Below, one piece after another: positions 17,303-24,893 of a stretch of DNA of 64,000 nt. Below the pieces are notes generated by a model. That model was given only the letters and a program-made list of their open reading frames with translations, ran no database searches and was not told the DNA's origin. The DNA comes from Terriglobales bacterium (GTDB taxonomy: Bacteria; Acidobacteriota; Terriglobia; Terriglobales; Acidobacteriaceae). Position 1 is the first letter of the stretch; every line of letters starts with the position of its first letter. The translations under genes and the position numbers were made by a program. The stretch covers positions 120,960 through 184,959 of the forward strand of contig DASTZZ010000025.1 of the NCBI GenBank assembly GCA_035764005.1. Direction: 5' to 3'.

Positions 17303-18118
17303 TTAATTGGTGCTGGCGGATGCCGTCCCGAGCGTGTCGGTGCCTGCGACTGGGGGCGGCGACGCTGGAGAAGCAGCCTGAAAACTCGGCGTCGGGTGAC
17401 TGTAGAGTCCGAACAGCAGGTGATAACGAACCTTAAGTACCTCGCACAACATCTGGAATGAAGCGCTCACGAGGTTCAACCTGCTGCGGTCATCGTGGAT
17501 AGCTTCCACGCCAACCTCTTTCACAACGAAGCAGAAGCGGTCGGCGAGCATAAGCACCTCGGGATCGAAACCCCAGCGCTCGATGCGTTGACGCGAGAAG
17601 ATCAGGCGTGCAGCTTTTCGCTTGAACGCCTTGAAGCCGCATTGAGTGTCTTCATACCGTAATCCCAACACGGAACGGACGACCATCTGGAACCCGGCGC
17701 TGCACATACGGCGATACCAGGGCACGGCGACCCGCTCTCCTCCCGCAACGACTCCGCGCGAACCAATGGCGATATCGGCACCTTCATGAAGCGCGGCGAG
17801 CAACTTGTGGAATTCCTGAATTGGCACAGAAAGATCGGCGTCGCATAGAAGAATAATTTCGCCCAGCGCGGCTTCTGCTCCACGGCGCAGACTGAATCCT
17901 TTGCCGCGGTTGATATGATTTTGCATCAGGCGCAAGTAGGGTAGCTGCTGCATGTGACGCGTGACCAGACGCGCGGTGCCGTCCTGAGAGCCATCGTCGA
18001 CGACGATGATTTCCGCGTTCCATGCTTCAGCTTCGATAAATGCAGCCAGCTTGTCGAGAGTGGCGTCCAGGCGTCCCTCTTCGTTATAAGCCGGAATGAC
18101 GATAGTGAGCGAATACAT
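17303..18118 (-). CDS. Family 2 glycosyltransferase, dolichyl-phosphate glucosyltransferase-like
   Basis: A 271-residue GT-A fold enzyme that probably transfers a sugar from a nucleotide sugar to polyprenyl phosphate at the inner membrane. The N-terminus YSLTIVIPAYNEEGRLDATL, the nucleotide motif VVDDGSQDGT and the DXD-type LLCDADLSVP are characteristic of the ALG5/DPG-synthase group. The motif RIERWGFDPEVLMLA is also typical. There is no C-terminal membrane pair as in GtrB. It starts 3 nt after the stop of the upstream GT4 gene, so the two are co-transcribed. A role in surface polysaccharide or glycolipid synthesis is inferred. Confidence 0.87.
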   Translation of the reverse strand: MYSLTIVIPAYNEEGRLDATLDKLAAFIEAEAWNAEIIVVDDGSQDGTARLVTRHMQQLPYLRLMQNHINRGKGFSLRRGAEAALGEIILLCDADLSVPIQEFHKLLAALHEGADIAIGSRGVVAGGERVAVPWYRRMCSAGFQMVVRSVLGLRYEDTQCGFKAFKRKAARLIFSRQRIERWGFDPEVLMLADRFCFVVKEVGVEAIHDDRSRLNLVSASFQMLCEVLKVRYHLLFGLYSHPTPSFQAASPASPPPVAGTDTLGTASASTN

Positions 18119-18121
18119 GGT

Positions 18122-19372
18122 TCACCTTGAATTCAGTGGGTCCATCGCTTCTGTCGCCCGGTGAAATCGCGACGGCCAGACTTCGATTGTCTGGGCCGGC
18201 TTCCTCCTTGAGGCTTTGTGTCGCCGCTTCAACGCAATGTACTTCGCGAATGACTGGAGATACTGATCGACAACCTTCTCCATCGTCATGCGCACCGCTA
18301 CCGAGAAATTCTGCTCCGCCATTTCCTGCTGCAGAGTCGGATTCTCGAGTAGATCAGCCAGGATCTTTGCCAGGCTGTCGGTATTACCGTTTTCATAAAA
18401 CAACATGGCTAGCTCTTCGGTCTGAGCCATGTCACGGAAATCAGGGATGTCTGAACCAATGATTGGCACAGCAAATTCGCAGGCCTGATGTGCTACTCCG
18501 CTTGGCCCGCCCGCGGAGGTATAAGGCAGGACCATCACAGTTGCAGAAGAGAAGAGCCGCCCAATTTCATCTTCTGGAACATAGCCCTGGAATTCGATGT
18601 GCGAGCAATCTTTCCAGCGTTCGCGCAATGACTCGACGTATCCGGGACACATCGGGTGATTTGAGCCCGCGATCACCAGTTTCGCGTTCGGGAATCGATC
18701 GGCGATCTGCGCAAAAGCTTCGATCAGAATTTCTGGACGCTTGTAGGTTCCCCATTTGCCAAATGCAAGAATGCGGTGCTCAGGATTTCCCCGTTTGCTG
18801 ATGTCGGGAAATTTCGGAGCCGCGGAAAAGATTCCGTGTTTGCGCAGATGGACGTATTCACCGCCGTAGTTTTCAAGCAACAGCTTGCGATATGACGGCA
18901 GTAGAACAGTCACCGATCCGGAGAAGAGGATCAGCTTCGTCGCGATCGCGCCGCAGAAGCGATACAGACGTGGGAACCGCGTGCCTTTGGACAGATCCAA
19001 CGCTTCGATTACATGATGCAAAGTAATGTGCGTATAAAAACCAAACAATCGCAGTAGGAACGCCGTGCAGATGCCGAGAAACGCAGGGACTGGCTTATCG
19101 CCAAAACTGGAGAAGACCAAATTAAACCAGACAACGTCGGGCTTGTGTTTTCTGGCGGCGCGCAGCAGCGCGAAGGGCGTCGAGGCGGAATTAAATTTCC
19201 AGCAGCGATCGACGTCGAACTCGGGAAGCTCTGCAGCGGGCTGATCCATCTGGTCGGCCAGGACCGTGAGGCTGATGAGGTCGTGCTTTTTGAGTTCTTT
19301 GGCTAAATGGAAACCGTACTCGTTGAGTCTCTCTGTACTCGGAGGGAATGCTGTGACTAAACAAACTTTCAT
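18122..19372 (-). CDS. Family 4-type (GT-B) glycosyltransferase
   Basis: A 416-residue GT-B glycosyltransferase. The start at 19372 (MKVCLVTAFPPSTERLNEYG) is preferred because AAGGCGG lies about 9 nt upstream; an ATG three codons earlier is possible. The C-terminal half holds the donor-site pattern: ILAFGKWGTYKRPEILIEAF, KLVIAGSNHP, and the EX7E-like stretch VLPYTSAGGPSGVAHQACEF before VPIIGSDIPDF. It precedes the GT2 gene in a two-gene operon. The product is probably a cytoplasmic or membrane-associated enzyme of glycan assembly; the sugar specificity cannot be read from sequence. Confidence 0.86.
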   Translation of the reverse strand: MKVCLVTAFPPSTERLNEYGFHLAKELKKHDLISLTVLADQMDQPAAELPEFDVDRCWKFNSASTPFALLRAARKHKPDVVWFNLVFSSFGDKPVPAFLGICTAFLLRLFGFYTHITLHHVIEALDLSKGTRFPRLYRFCGAIATKLILFSGSVTVLLPSYRKLLLENYGGEYVHLRKHGIFSAAPKFPDISKRGNPEHRILAFGKWGTYKRPEILIEAFAQIADRFPNAKLVIAGSNHPMCPGYVESLRERWKDCSHIEFQGYVPEDEIGRLFSSATVMVLPYTSAGGPSGVAHQACEFAVPIIGSDIPDFRDMAQTEELAMLFYENGNTDSLAKILADLLENPTLQQEMAEQNFSVAVRMTMEKVVDQYLQSFAKYIALKRRHKASRRKPAQTIEVWPSRFHRATEAMDPLNSR

Positions 19373-19626
19373 GGGGCCCATCCGCCTTGGTTTCAGGAGG
19401 TGCTTACCTGTTTACAGATGAGATACTCTGCCGAGATGTTGGCAGCAGCTTCGAAAAACTTTGTACGCCATAAGCGCGGACCGCAACGCGATTTGCCCGC
19501 AATCCGCGCGCATATCTCATTGCCATTCCCCTTCAGCGATAATCATTCCAACGTTAACCATTCAGATAACGTATACAAAGCTGTGCGGAGATGAGAGACG
19601 CAGGGATACTGCGCCTCTCGTCCACG

Positions 19627-20205
19627 TCAGAAGCGAATTGTCGGACCGAAAGAGACCTTCAGATCGTGCTGCGCGCCGCGATCGAAGTAGATCTCGTCGC
19701 CCGCATCAACACGGATACCAAGAGGGCCAAGGAAAAATTCGAGTCCGCCACCTGGATAAAAGACGCCGTTCAGGTCAGTGCCTTGGAGACTGGTCGGGAA
19801 GTTGCCGAAGGTAACCGCTCCCGGTGTTACGCCGAAGCGTACAAAACCGCCCTTAGCAAACAGAAATGCGCGAACAGGCGAGTTCGTACCCAACTGGAAC
19901 TTCGGTCCGAAGGCGAAGTGGGTAGCGCGCAGATCGGAGCGGAACAGGGTCGTGTTGCCGTTAATGTCGCTCACGTTCTGGGTATTGCTCTGCGAGAAGT
20001 CGTACGAGCCCTCGGCCTCGAGGGCCACGTTCGGGTGTACGTTCAGGCTAACGCGGCCGCCGACACCGTAAAGATTAAGATCGCTGGCAGAGGCGCGAAA
20101 CAATTCACCATATACACCAAGTTCTCCGTGATCCTGCGCGCGCATGGCAGGCGCGCAAGCCAGCGCACCCACAGCAATCAGCATGACTGCTAAACGTGTT
20201 TTCAT
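19627..20205 (-). CDS. Outer-membrane beta-barrel protein (OmpA/opacity-type, 8 strands)
   Basis: 192 residues with a signal peptide (MKTRLAVMLIAVGALACAPAMRAQ) and a mature part made of alternating strands with glycines and aromatic ends, closing in the classic barrel terminus DLKVSFGPTIRF. The start at 20205 follows GGGGAAGG and is preferred over an open extension upstream. Strands such as GVGGRVSLNVHPNVALEAEG and HFAFGPKFQLG fit an eight-stranded barrel in the outer membrane. There is no peptidoglycan-binding OmpA C-domain. Function unknown, perhaps structural or adhesive. Confidence 0.82.
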   Translation of the reverse strand: MKTRLAVMLIAVGALACAPAMRAQDHGELGVYGELFRASASDLNLYGVGGRVSLNVHPNVALEAEGSYDFSQSNTQNVSDINGNTTLFRSDLRATHFAFGPKFQLGTNSPVRAFLFAKGGFVRFGVTPGAVTFGNFPTSLQGTDLNGVFYPGGGLEFFLGPLGIRVDAGDEIYFDRGAQHDLKVSFGPTIRF

Positions 20206-20451
20206 GGAACCTTCCCCCAAATTGCAAATCTGTCGTCCTCCACGCATTTGGGCGCGCAACTTACGTTCACACATCCCAACCAGGTGAGGTGGAGAGACGC
20301 TAAATGAGACGAGCAGCGCAGGCGGCAGGTTGGCAGCGAATGAGAGTAGCCGATCGCTCGTTCCCGCGGACGTAGCTTTCTTCATCTCTGGAGTTGTAGG
20401 CGGAAAACCCTATCGTCAGAAACCGCAATCAGAGCAGTCAGAGGTAGGTAG

Positions 20452-20739
20452 ATGCACGGAACGCTCGATATCAGAAAAGCAGCCAACGCCTCTCCTGGCG
20501 GGGAGATCTTCCAGATCCGCTATGAAGACCTGGGCGGTGAATCATTCACTGCGAGCATGAACAAAGAAGAACTTCACGAGCTTCTCTATGACAAGCTCGC
20601 TCTCGATCTTCCTGACCGGGAACTCGACCTCGCGTTCGATCGGGTCGTCCGCGACGGTTACGTGAGTTTTCCTGAACTGGAAATGCGGGAAGAGGAGCTC
20701 GCCGGGGTTGGATTGAGGTATTTGGGTCCGGAAGGCTGA
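20452..20739 (+). CDS. Small conserved-looking cytoplasmic protein, 95 aa
   Basis: An acidic 95-residue protein with no signal peptide. The ATG at 20452 follows a good purine-rich site (GAGGTAGGTAG). The composition is normal for a soluble protein, with two helical stretches (KEELHELLYDKLALDLPDRE and FPELEMREEELAGVG). I do not recognise the family. It converges on the ypdA-like gene, their stop codons lying 1 nt apart, and it is transcribed away from the barrel gene. Being a real gene is supported by the start context and codon use; function is unknown. Confidence 0.65.
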   Translation: MHGTLDIRKAANASPGGEIFQIRYEDLGGESFTASMNKEELHELLYDKLALDLPDRELDLAFDRVVRDGYVSFPELEMREEELAGVGLRYLGPEG

Positions 20740-20740
20740 T

Positions 20741-21754
20741 CTAGCTATTCACGGTTTGGGGCGCCAACTTGCGCGCAAGATCTGCCGCAATCTGGCGCCC
20801 GTGAAAGCGTCCATTCTCAATGAATATCTCGCTCGTCCGCGCGCCGGCGACGATTACACCTGCGAGATAAATTCCAGCGACATTTGATTCCAGGCTTTCG
20901 GTATTGCAGTAGGGCCGGCAATCGTTTCCCGTAATCTGAATCCCCAGGCTGCGCAGGAAGTCGTAATCGGGATGATATCCCGTGAGCGCAAAAACGAAGT
21001 CGTTGGAAATTTCGAACTGCCGACCGTGAGTTTCCAAAAGCACATTTCTTTCCCGAATTTCACGAACGTTCGTCTCGAAATGCGCGGTCACTTCGCCATT
21101 GCGAATGCGATTCTCAATATCGGGGAGAATCCAGTATTTGACGTTTTTGTGCATCGAAGGACCGCGGTGAACAAGCGTAACGCGCGCTCCGTGGCGCCAG
21201 AGTTCCAGCGCAGCAATCGCTGCTGAGTTCTTGCCGCCAATCACCAGCACATCCGTGTCGTAGTAAGGATGAGGCTCATGGTAGTAGTGCGCGACCTTGC
21301 GCAAGTTCTCGCCGGGAATATCCATGTAGTTCGGCAGATCGTAGTAGCCGGTCGCGAGCACGAGCTTCTGCGCAGAGTGTACGTGTGCAGCGTCGAAGCG
21401 ATCACGCGTGTGGACACGGAAGTTTCCATCGCTTCCCTGGACGCGTTCTACGCGTTCATATTGCCGAACATCCAACGCATAGTGATCGGCAACTTTGCGG
21501 TAATATTCCAGCGCCTCGCTCCGATTCGGCTTTTGATTCGGGCTGCTGAATGGAATGTCGCCGATTTCGAGAAGCTCCGGCGTGGTGAAGAACGTCATGT
21601 TCGCGGGATAGTGAAACAGAGAATTCACCAGGCACCCTTTATCGACCAGCACCGCTCTCAAGCCCACACGCTGCGCCTCAATTGCGCAAGCCATTCCCGT
21701 CGGACCTGCGCCTATTACCAGAACGTCAAACATTTCGGTATTTTCTGGAGTCAT
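20741..21754 (-). CDS. ypdA: YpdA-like FAD/NAD(P)-dependent thiol-disulfide reductase
   Basis: A 337-residue flavoprotein of the thioredoxin-reductase-like group. The start at 21754 (MTPENTEMFDVLVIGAGPTG) is the first ATG before the FAD motif; upstream GTG codons extend the frame without support. The FAD-binding GAGPTGMACAIEA and the NADPH-binding VIGGKNSAAIAALELWRHG (about 160-178) are clear, but the CxxC pair of thioredoxin reductase is absent. This is the pattern of YpdA, the putative bacillithiol-disulfide reductase. The C-terminal LAGVIVAGARTSEIFIENGR matches. Whether this organism makes bacillithiol is not shown in the window. Confidence 0.85.
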   Translation of the reverse strand: MTPENTEMFDVLVIGAGPTGMACAIEAQRVGLRAVLVDKGCLVNSLFHYPANMTFFTTPELLEIGDIPFSSPNQKPNRSEALEYYRKVADHYALDVRQYERVERVQGSDGNFRVHTRDRFDAAHVHSAQKLVLATGYYDLPNYMDIPGENLRKVAHYYHEPHPYYDTDVLVIGGKNSAAIAALELWRHGARVTLVHRGPSMHKNVKYWILPDIENRIRNGEVTAHFETNVREIRERNVLLETHGRQFEISNDFVFALTGYHPDYDFLRSLGIQITGNDCRPYCNTESLESNVAGIYLAGVIVAGARTSEIFIENGRFHGRQIAADLARKLAPQTVNS

Positions 21755-21803
21755 TCTCGACAGTGCAAACAATATAGATGATCGAGACACCACAGCGATT
21801 CGT

Positions 21804-22601
21804 TTATCGATATAGCGCGATCAAAACACGGTAGGTACTCATGCCATTATTTCCCGCTTCCGACAAACAGGCGCCTATTGAATAGCCACCGCTCGGCATC
21901 TCAAGAACGCGCTTCGTTAGAACATTCGGAAGGTCGGCAGCGTTCGGCGTAGTGAAGTTGAAGCTGTAGGCCTGCATGTTGCGTCGCGGCAGTGCCGCCA
22001 TAGCCGCACCGCCAGAGGTGTCGCCTGCACAGGCGATTCGACGAAGCTGCGTAGAGGTGACCGCCTCCATTGCGGGCAATCCGTGTTTCCTGCGCAACGA
22101 TGCGATCTGCTTCTCCACTGCCTGTTCGAAATCTTCCGATGAAAGTCGTGGAACTCCGGTGGCGAAGTCTTCCGTCGCCCACAATTGATTGCCGGAGCGC
22201 ACGATTCCCATCCCCATTTGGTTGTAAGCAGGGTTGAGCAGGTTTGTGCGATGGCCGGGTGAATGCATCCATCCCGATTGCAGAGTTTCGGCGTCGTCGC
22301 CGTAGCCAACGTTCTCGGCAGCGGCGCTGAAGCGAGCGCCCTGGAGTGAAAGCCTCTCGGTGAACTTAGCTTCTCCTGGCAGCTGATGGGTCAAATTCTT
22401 CTGCTTGGCCATTTCGTCGGAATGCAAACGTGCAGCGATCGCCAAGCGATTATCCCAAGTGAGCGGAGGAGCATTCACTTTGGCCCGCTCCTGATTCGTC
22501 CACTCGAAGATCTGGCGTTCCATTTCGGTCGTGCTGGTGATCTCTTGCGCCGAGACGACCGAGCAGAGACAAATTACGAACAAAAGGAGAGATCGAGTCA
22601 T
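21804..22601 (-). CDS. Secreted CAP-domain (SCP/PR-1-like) protein
   Basis: 265 residues. The start at 22601 gives a good signal peptide (MTRSLLLFVICLCSVVSAQ); an open frame 15 codons upstream is not needed. The CAP domain (about 20-160) shows the conserved pieces WTNQERAKVNAPPLTWDNRL, HSDEMAKQKNLTHQ, AENVGYG and GWMHSPGHRTNLLNP, whose histidines and glutamates line the central cavity. A C-terminal extension of about 100 residues is unassigned. Bacterial CAP proteins are secreted and linked to wall or lipid binding. It may be co-transcribed with the ypdA-like gene 50 bp downstream. Confidence 0.88.
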   Translation of the reverse strand: MTRSLLLFVICLCSVVSAQEITSTTEMERQIFEWTNQERAKVNAPPLTWDNRLAIAARLHSDEMAKQKNLTHQLPGEAKFTERLSLQGARFSAAAENVGYGDDAETLQSGWMHSPGHRTNLLNPAYNQMGMGIVRSGNQLWATEDFATGVPRLSSEDFEQAVEKQIASLRRKHGLPAMEAVTSTQLRRIACAGDTSGGAAMAALPRRNMQAYSFNFTTPNAADLPNVLTKRVLEMPSGGYSIGACLSEAGNNGMSTYRVLIALYR

Positions 22602-22767
22602 TAACTCATGAAAACGGTGTCGTCCGGAGCCGTACTTTTTTGGCAAAGGACTTTGTTGTTGCTTTTCTATAAAGCCTCACGCAGCAACCCAGTGTTCTTC
22701 CATGAAGAACGGGGCTGCGGAAAACACAATGTGAAGCTCGTTACCATCATCTCACTTGCGCCAGTTT

Positions 22768-23670
22768 CTAAGAGCTCGTGGTCATCATCCGATCCAAATC
22801 GCTGATCAGACGCTCCGGACTGTAGTGTCCAAGCATTACATTGCCGTGGTCGGTCGCAATGTTGACCACGTTCTTTCCACCCCAAATGTATGCTGTACCG
22901 GTTGAGGTCAGCCGGATTCCGTATCCGAGCCCGGTCCAGGGCTCCATGCGATAGGAGTGAATGCTGGAACGCGGAATGAAGCGCAGCGGGAGGAGAAACC
23001 CTTTCACCTGCACGCCGTCGCTGCGCACGATGTACTTGAAGCCCTCCACGACAGCAAAGCCGACCCATGCCATGATCGCGGTCAGAAAAATGCCTACCAG
23101 TCTGCCGGGATTGGGCAGGGTGAATGTCATCCACAGGCCAATTGCCATTCCGGGAAGAATCCAGAGGAGTTGCAGCGGTGATTTGTGCCGCTCTTCGGCA
23201 ATCAATATTCCCGTCGAAGATGGCTGCGTTCCGGCATGAGGCATTTGCGCCAGTGCAAGAACCGCAAACGTGAGTCCCATAACGGGAAGCGCTCCCGGCA
23301 TTGGCCAGATCTGCGACATGGAGCGTCTGTATGCCGCGTGATCGAGGACCTGCCAGCACACTACGAACACCACGCCGACAGTGAAATAGTGAATGAGGGT
23401 GACCGCAACAGTGAGAGAGCGCAATCGGAATGAGCGGAGAAGCACAAAGCTCATGACCACAATCGCGAGGAGTAGAAATAATGTGGAAAACCCTAGAAAC
23501 ATCCCCGGCGATTGCCATCCGTTCGGTCGTCCATTCAAGTCGAAATGAACTGCCATGCGCTCGGGCAGGTCGCTGCGAACTGCCGAAAAGTGGAGAGCTA
23601 AAACGGGAATCGCCGCCCAGGGAACAATGATGAGAAGCTTTTCGAGCCAGGATGATTTTGGTGGTTGCAT
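22768..23670 (-). CDS. DUF1648-type membrane protein
   Basis: 300 residues with an ATG at 23670 preceded by GGAGGG at ideal distance. The N-terminus has a hydrophobic span then DLPERMAVHFDLNGRPNGW, the signature of the DUF1648 domain. Further hydrophobic segments lie near 55-75, 90-110, 135-155 and 175-215. The C-terminal 80 residues (SIHSYRMEPWTGLGYGIRL) look like a PH-like soluble domain, a common addition in this family. The function is unknown; relatives are often found near membrane or SdpI-type immunity proteins. Confidence 0.8.
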   Translation of the reverse strand: MQPPKSSWLEKLLIIVPWAAIPVLALHFSAVRSDLPERMAVHFDLNGRPNGWQSPGMFLGFSTLFLLLAIVVMSFVLLRSFRLRSLTVAVTLIHYFTVGVVFVVCWQVLDHAAYRRSMSQIWPMPGALPVMGLTFAVLALAQMPHAGTQPSSTGILIAEERHKSPLQLLWILPGMAIGLWMTFTLPNPGRLVGIFLTAIMAWVGFAVVEGFKYIVRSDGVQVKGFLLPLRFIPRSSIHSYRMEPWTGLGYGIRLTSTGTAYIWGGKNVVNIATDHGNVMLGHYSPERLISDLDRMMTTSS

Positions 23671-23713
23671 CAAAACCCTCCAATTCCACTAAAATGCTTC
23701 TGAACTATAGATA

Positions 23714-23877
23714 CTGTCATCCCTCGGGCCGCCGCGTCGTCCTCAACGCATCTGGAAAGTTAATGCGGCCCGGGGGACCTGCTGCGAGCGGACCAACCCA
23801 TAACAGCAGATCCCCCGCGCGGCAAATCAAAGTTCTCGATATCCGCAACTCTCTCGCGGCCGCGCGAGGGATGACAA
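23714..23877. repeat. 164-bp palindromic repeat, P-type
   Basis: Outer arms CTGTCATCCCTCGGGCCGCC and GGCCGCGCGAGGGATGACAA are inverted copies, and an inner pair GGGGGACCTGCT / AGCAGATCCCCC forms a second stem. No gene is contained. It lies between the starts of the DUF1648 gene and the end of pspA. Confidence 0.75.
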
Positions 23878-23949
23878 TTTCTAGTTGGCGACGCTATAGC
23901 CCGGCATGAACAGGCCGGAGGCTGGTAGCCGAAAGCCGGCCAGCCGCCT

Positions 23950-24612
23950 TCACGCCGACGCACTTCGATTCTTGATTTCCGCCAAGAGCCTCTCGATCTC
24001 TTCCTCGCGCTCCAGAGTGGCGAAGCGGTCTTCGAGCGAATCTCCGGTCAACTCGCTATGAGCATGGTTGATCGCTTCGCCGCGAGCGATCTTCTGCTTC
24101 ATGCGATCGAACGTATCTACATGCTTTCCGTCGTTGGCTGCTGACTGCGCCGTCCGCGCCTTCCCCACAACGCGCGTGCGACGCGCTTGCGCCACCAGCA
24201 TGTCCGACTTGGCCTGCGCTTCCTCGAGCTTCTGCTCCAGGCGGCGCAGCGCGTTTTTGAGGTTCTCGACTTCGATCTTCTGATCGGCTACCTGTTGTTC
24301 GAAGTTGGCCGCGTTCTGCTTGCATGAGAGTGATCGCTCCAGCGCCGCACGCGCGAGATCGTCCTGCTTCTTCGAAACTGCGAGTTCCGCCTTGCGTGTC
24401 CATTCGCCGATCTTCTCTTCGTTCTCTTTCTGTTTCTTCTCCAGCAGATGCTGGTCGGCGATGGCGATCGCGACCTGCGTCTTTACTTGCAGAAGCTGGT
24501 TCTGCATGTCGAGGATGACCTGCTTGATCATCTTTTCCGGATCTTCTGCCTTGTCCACCAGGTCATTGATGTTGGCCCGGATCAACGTCGAAACTCTTTC
24601 CAGTAACGCCAT
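23950..24612 (-). CDS. pspA: PspA/IM30 (Vipp1-like) membrane-stress protein
   Basis: A 220-residue coiled-coil protein that binds the inner face of the membrane and protects it under stress. MALLERVSTLIRANINDLVDKAEDPEKMI is the standard amphipathic start with the conserved EDPEKM motif. Nearly the whole length is heptad helical (long runs of A, E, K, Q, L). The ATG follows AAAGGAG. The gene is last in a same-strand series: XRE regulator, NfeD-like protein, flotillin, 49-aa peptide, pspA. That context supports a role in membrane maintenance together with flotillin. No C-terminal Vipp1-style extension is obvious. Confidence 0.93.
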   Translation of the reverse strand: MALLERVSTLIRANINDLVDKAEDPEKMIKQVILDMQNQLLQVKTQVAIAIADQHLLEKKQKENEEKIGEWTRKAELAVSKKQDDLARAALERSLSCKQNAANFEQQVADQKIEVENLKNALRRLEQKLEEAQAKSDMLVAQARRTRVVGKARTAQSAANDGKHVDTFDRMKQKIARGEAINHAHSELTGDSLEDRFATLEREEEIERLLAEIKNRSASA

Positions 24613-24687
24613 GACTCAAACTCCTTTCACTTGCCCTGCAATTTCTTTGATCGAATAATTCCGGCAACTCGGAATTCGAGAGATCGT

Positions 24688-24837
24688 TCAACCGGCGGCA
24701 CGCTTGCGCTCGCGTCCGGCCATCACCGCACCCAGAGCCGCACCAATTGCGGTCCAGATCGCGAGATGGCCGTTCAGCAGCCCGATGACGACTCCACTCA
24801 ACAGCACCGCGACGAATGCTCCCTTCCAAGTGTTCAT
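24688..24837 (-). CDS. 49-aa membrane peptide between flotillin and pspA
   Basis: A short gene with a strong Shine-Dalgarno (AGGAGAGG) before the ATG at 24837. It begins MNTWKGAFVAVLLSGVVIGL and continues with another hydrophobic glycine/alanine stretch (AIWTAIGAALGAVMA), ending in a basic tail GRERKRAAG. It probably forms a membrane hairpin with two short spans and a positive cytoplasmic end. It resembles small glycine-rich membrane proteins in general, but I recognise no family. Its position inside the flotillin/PspA series suggests a partner or membrane anchor for one of those proteins. Confidence 0.75.
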   Translation of the reverse strand: MNTWKGAFVAVLLSGVVIGLLNGHLAIWTAIGAALGAVMAGRERKRAAG

Positions 24838-24857
24838 AACCTCTCCTGTCTGCTTCA

Positions 24858-24888
24858 TGCAGGACATCGCCCGAGGCGATGTCCTGCA
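24858..24888 (-). terminator. Perfect 13-bp hairpin after the flotillin gene
   Basis: GCAGGACATCGC and GCGATGTCCTGC pair perfectly (extended by one T-A pair) around the loop CCGAG. It lies between the flotillin stop and the 49-aa gene. No T-run follows on the minus strand, so it may set mRNA stability or partial termination instead of a full stop. Confidence 0.6.
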
Positions 24889-24893
24889 CGTTA

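Noticed and set aside
22667..23689. 340-residue frame overlapping the DUF1648 gene on the same strand
   Set aside because: The overlapping frame with a clean GGAGGG site, DUF1648 signature and membrane spans explains the locus; this one has Arg/Ser/His-rich, non-protein-like composition.
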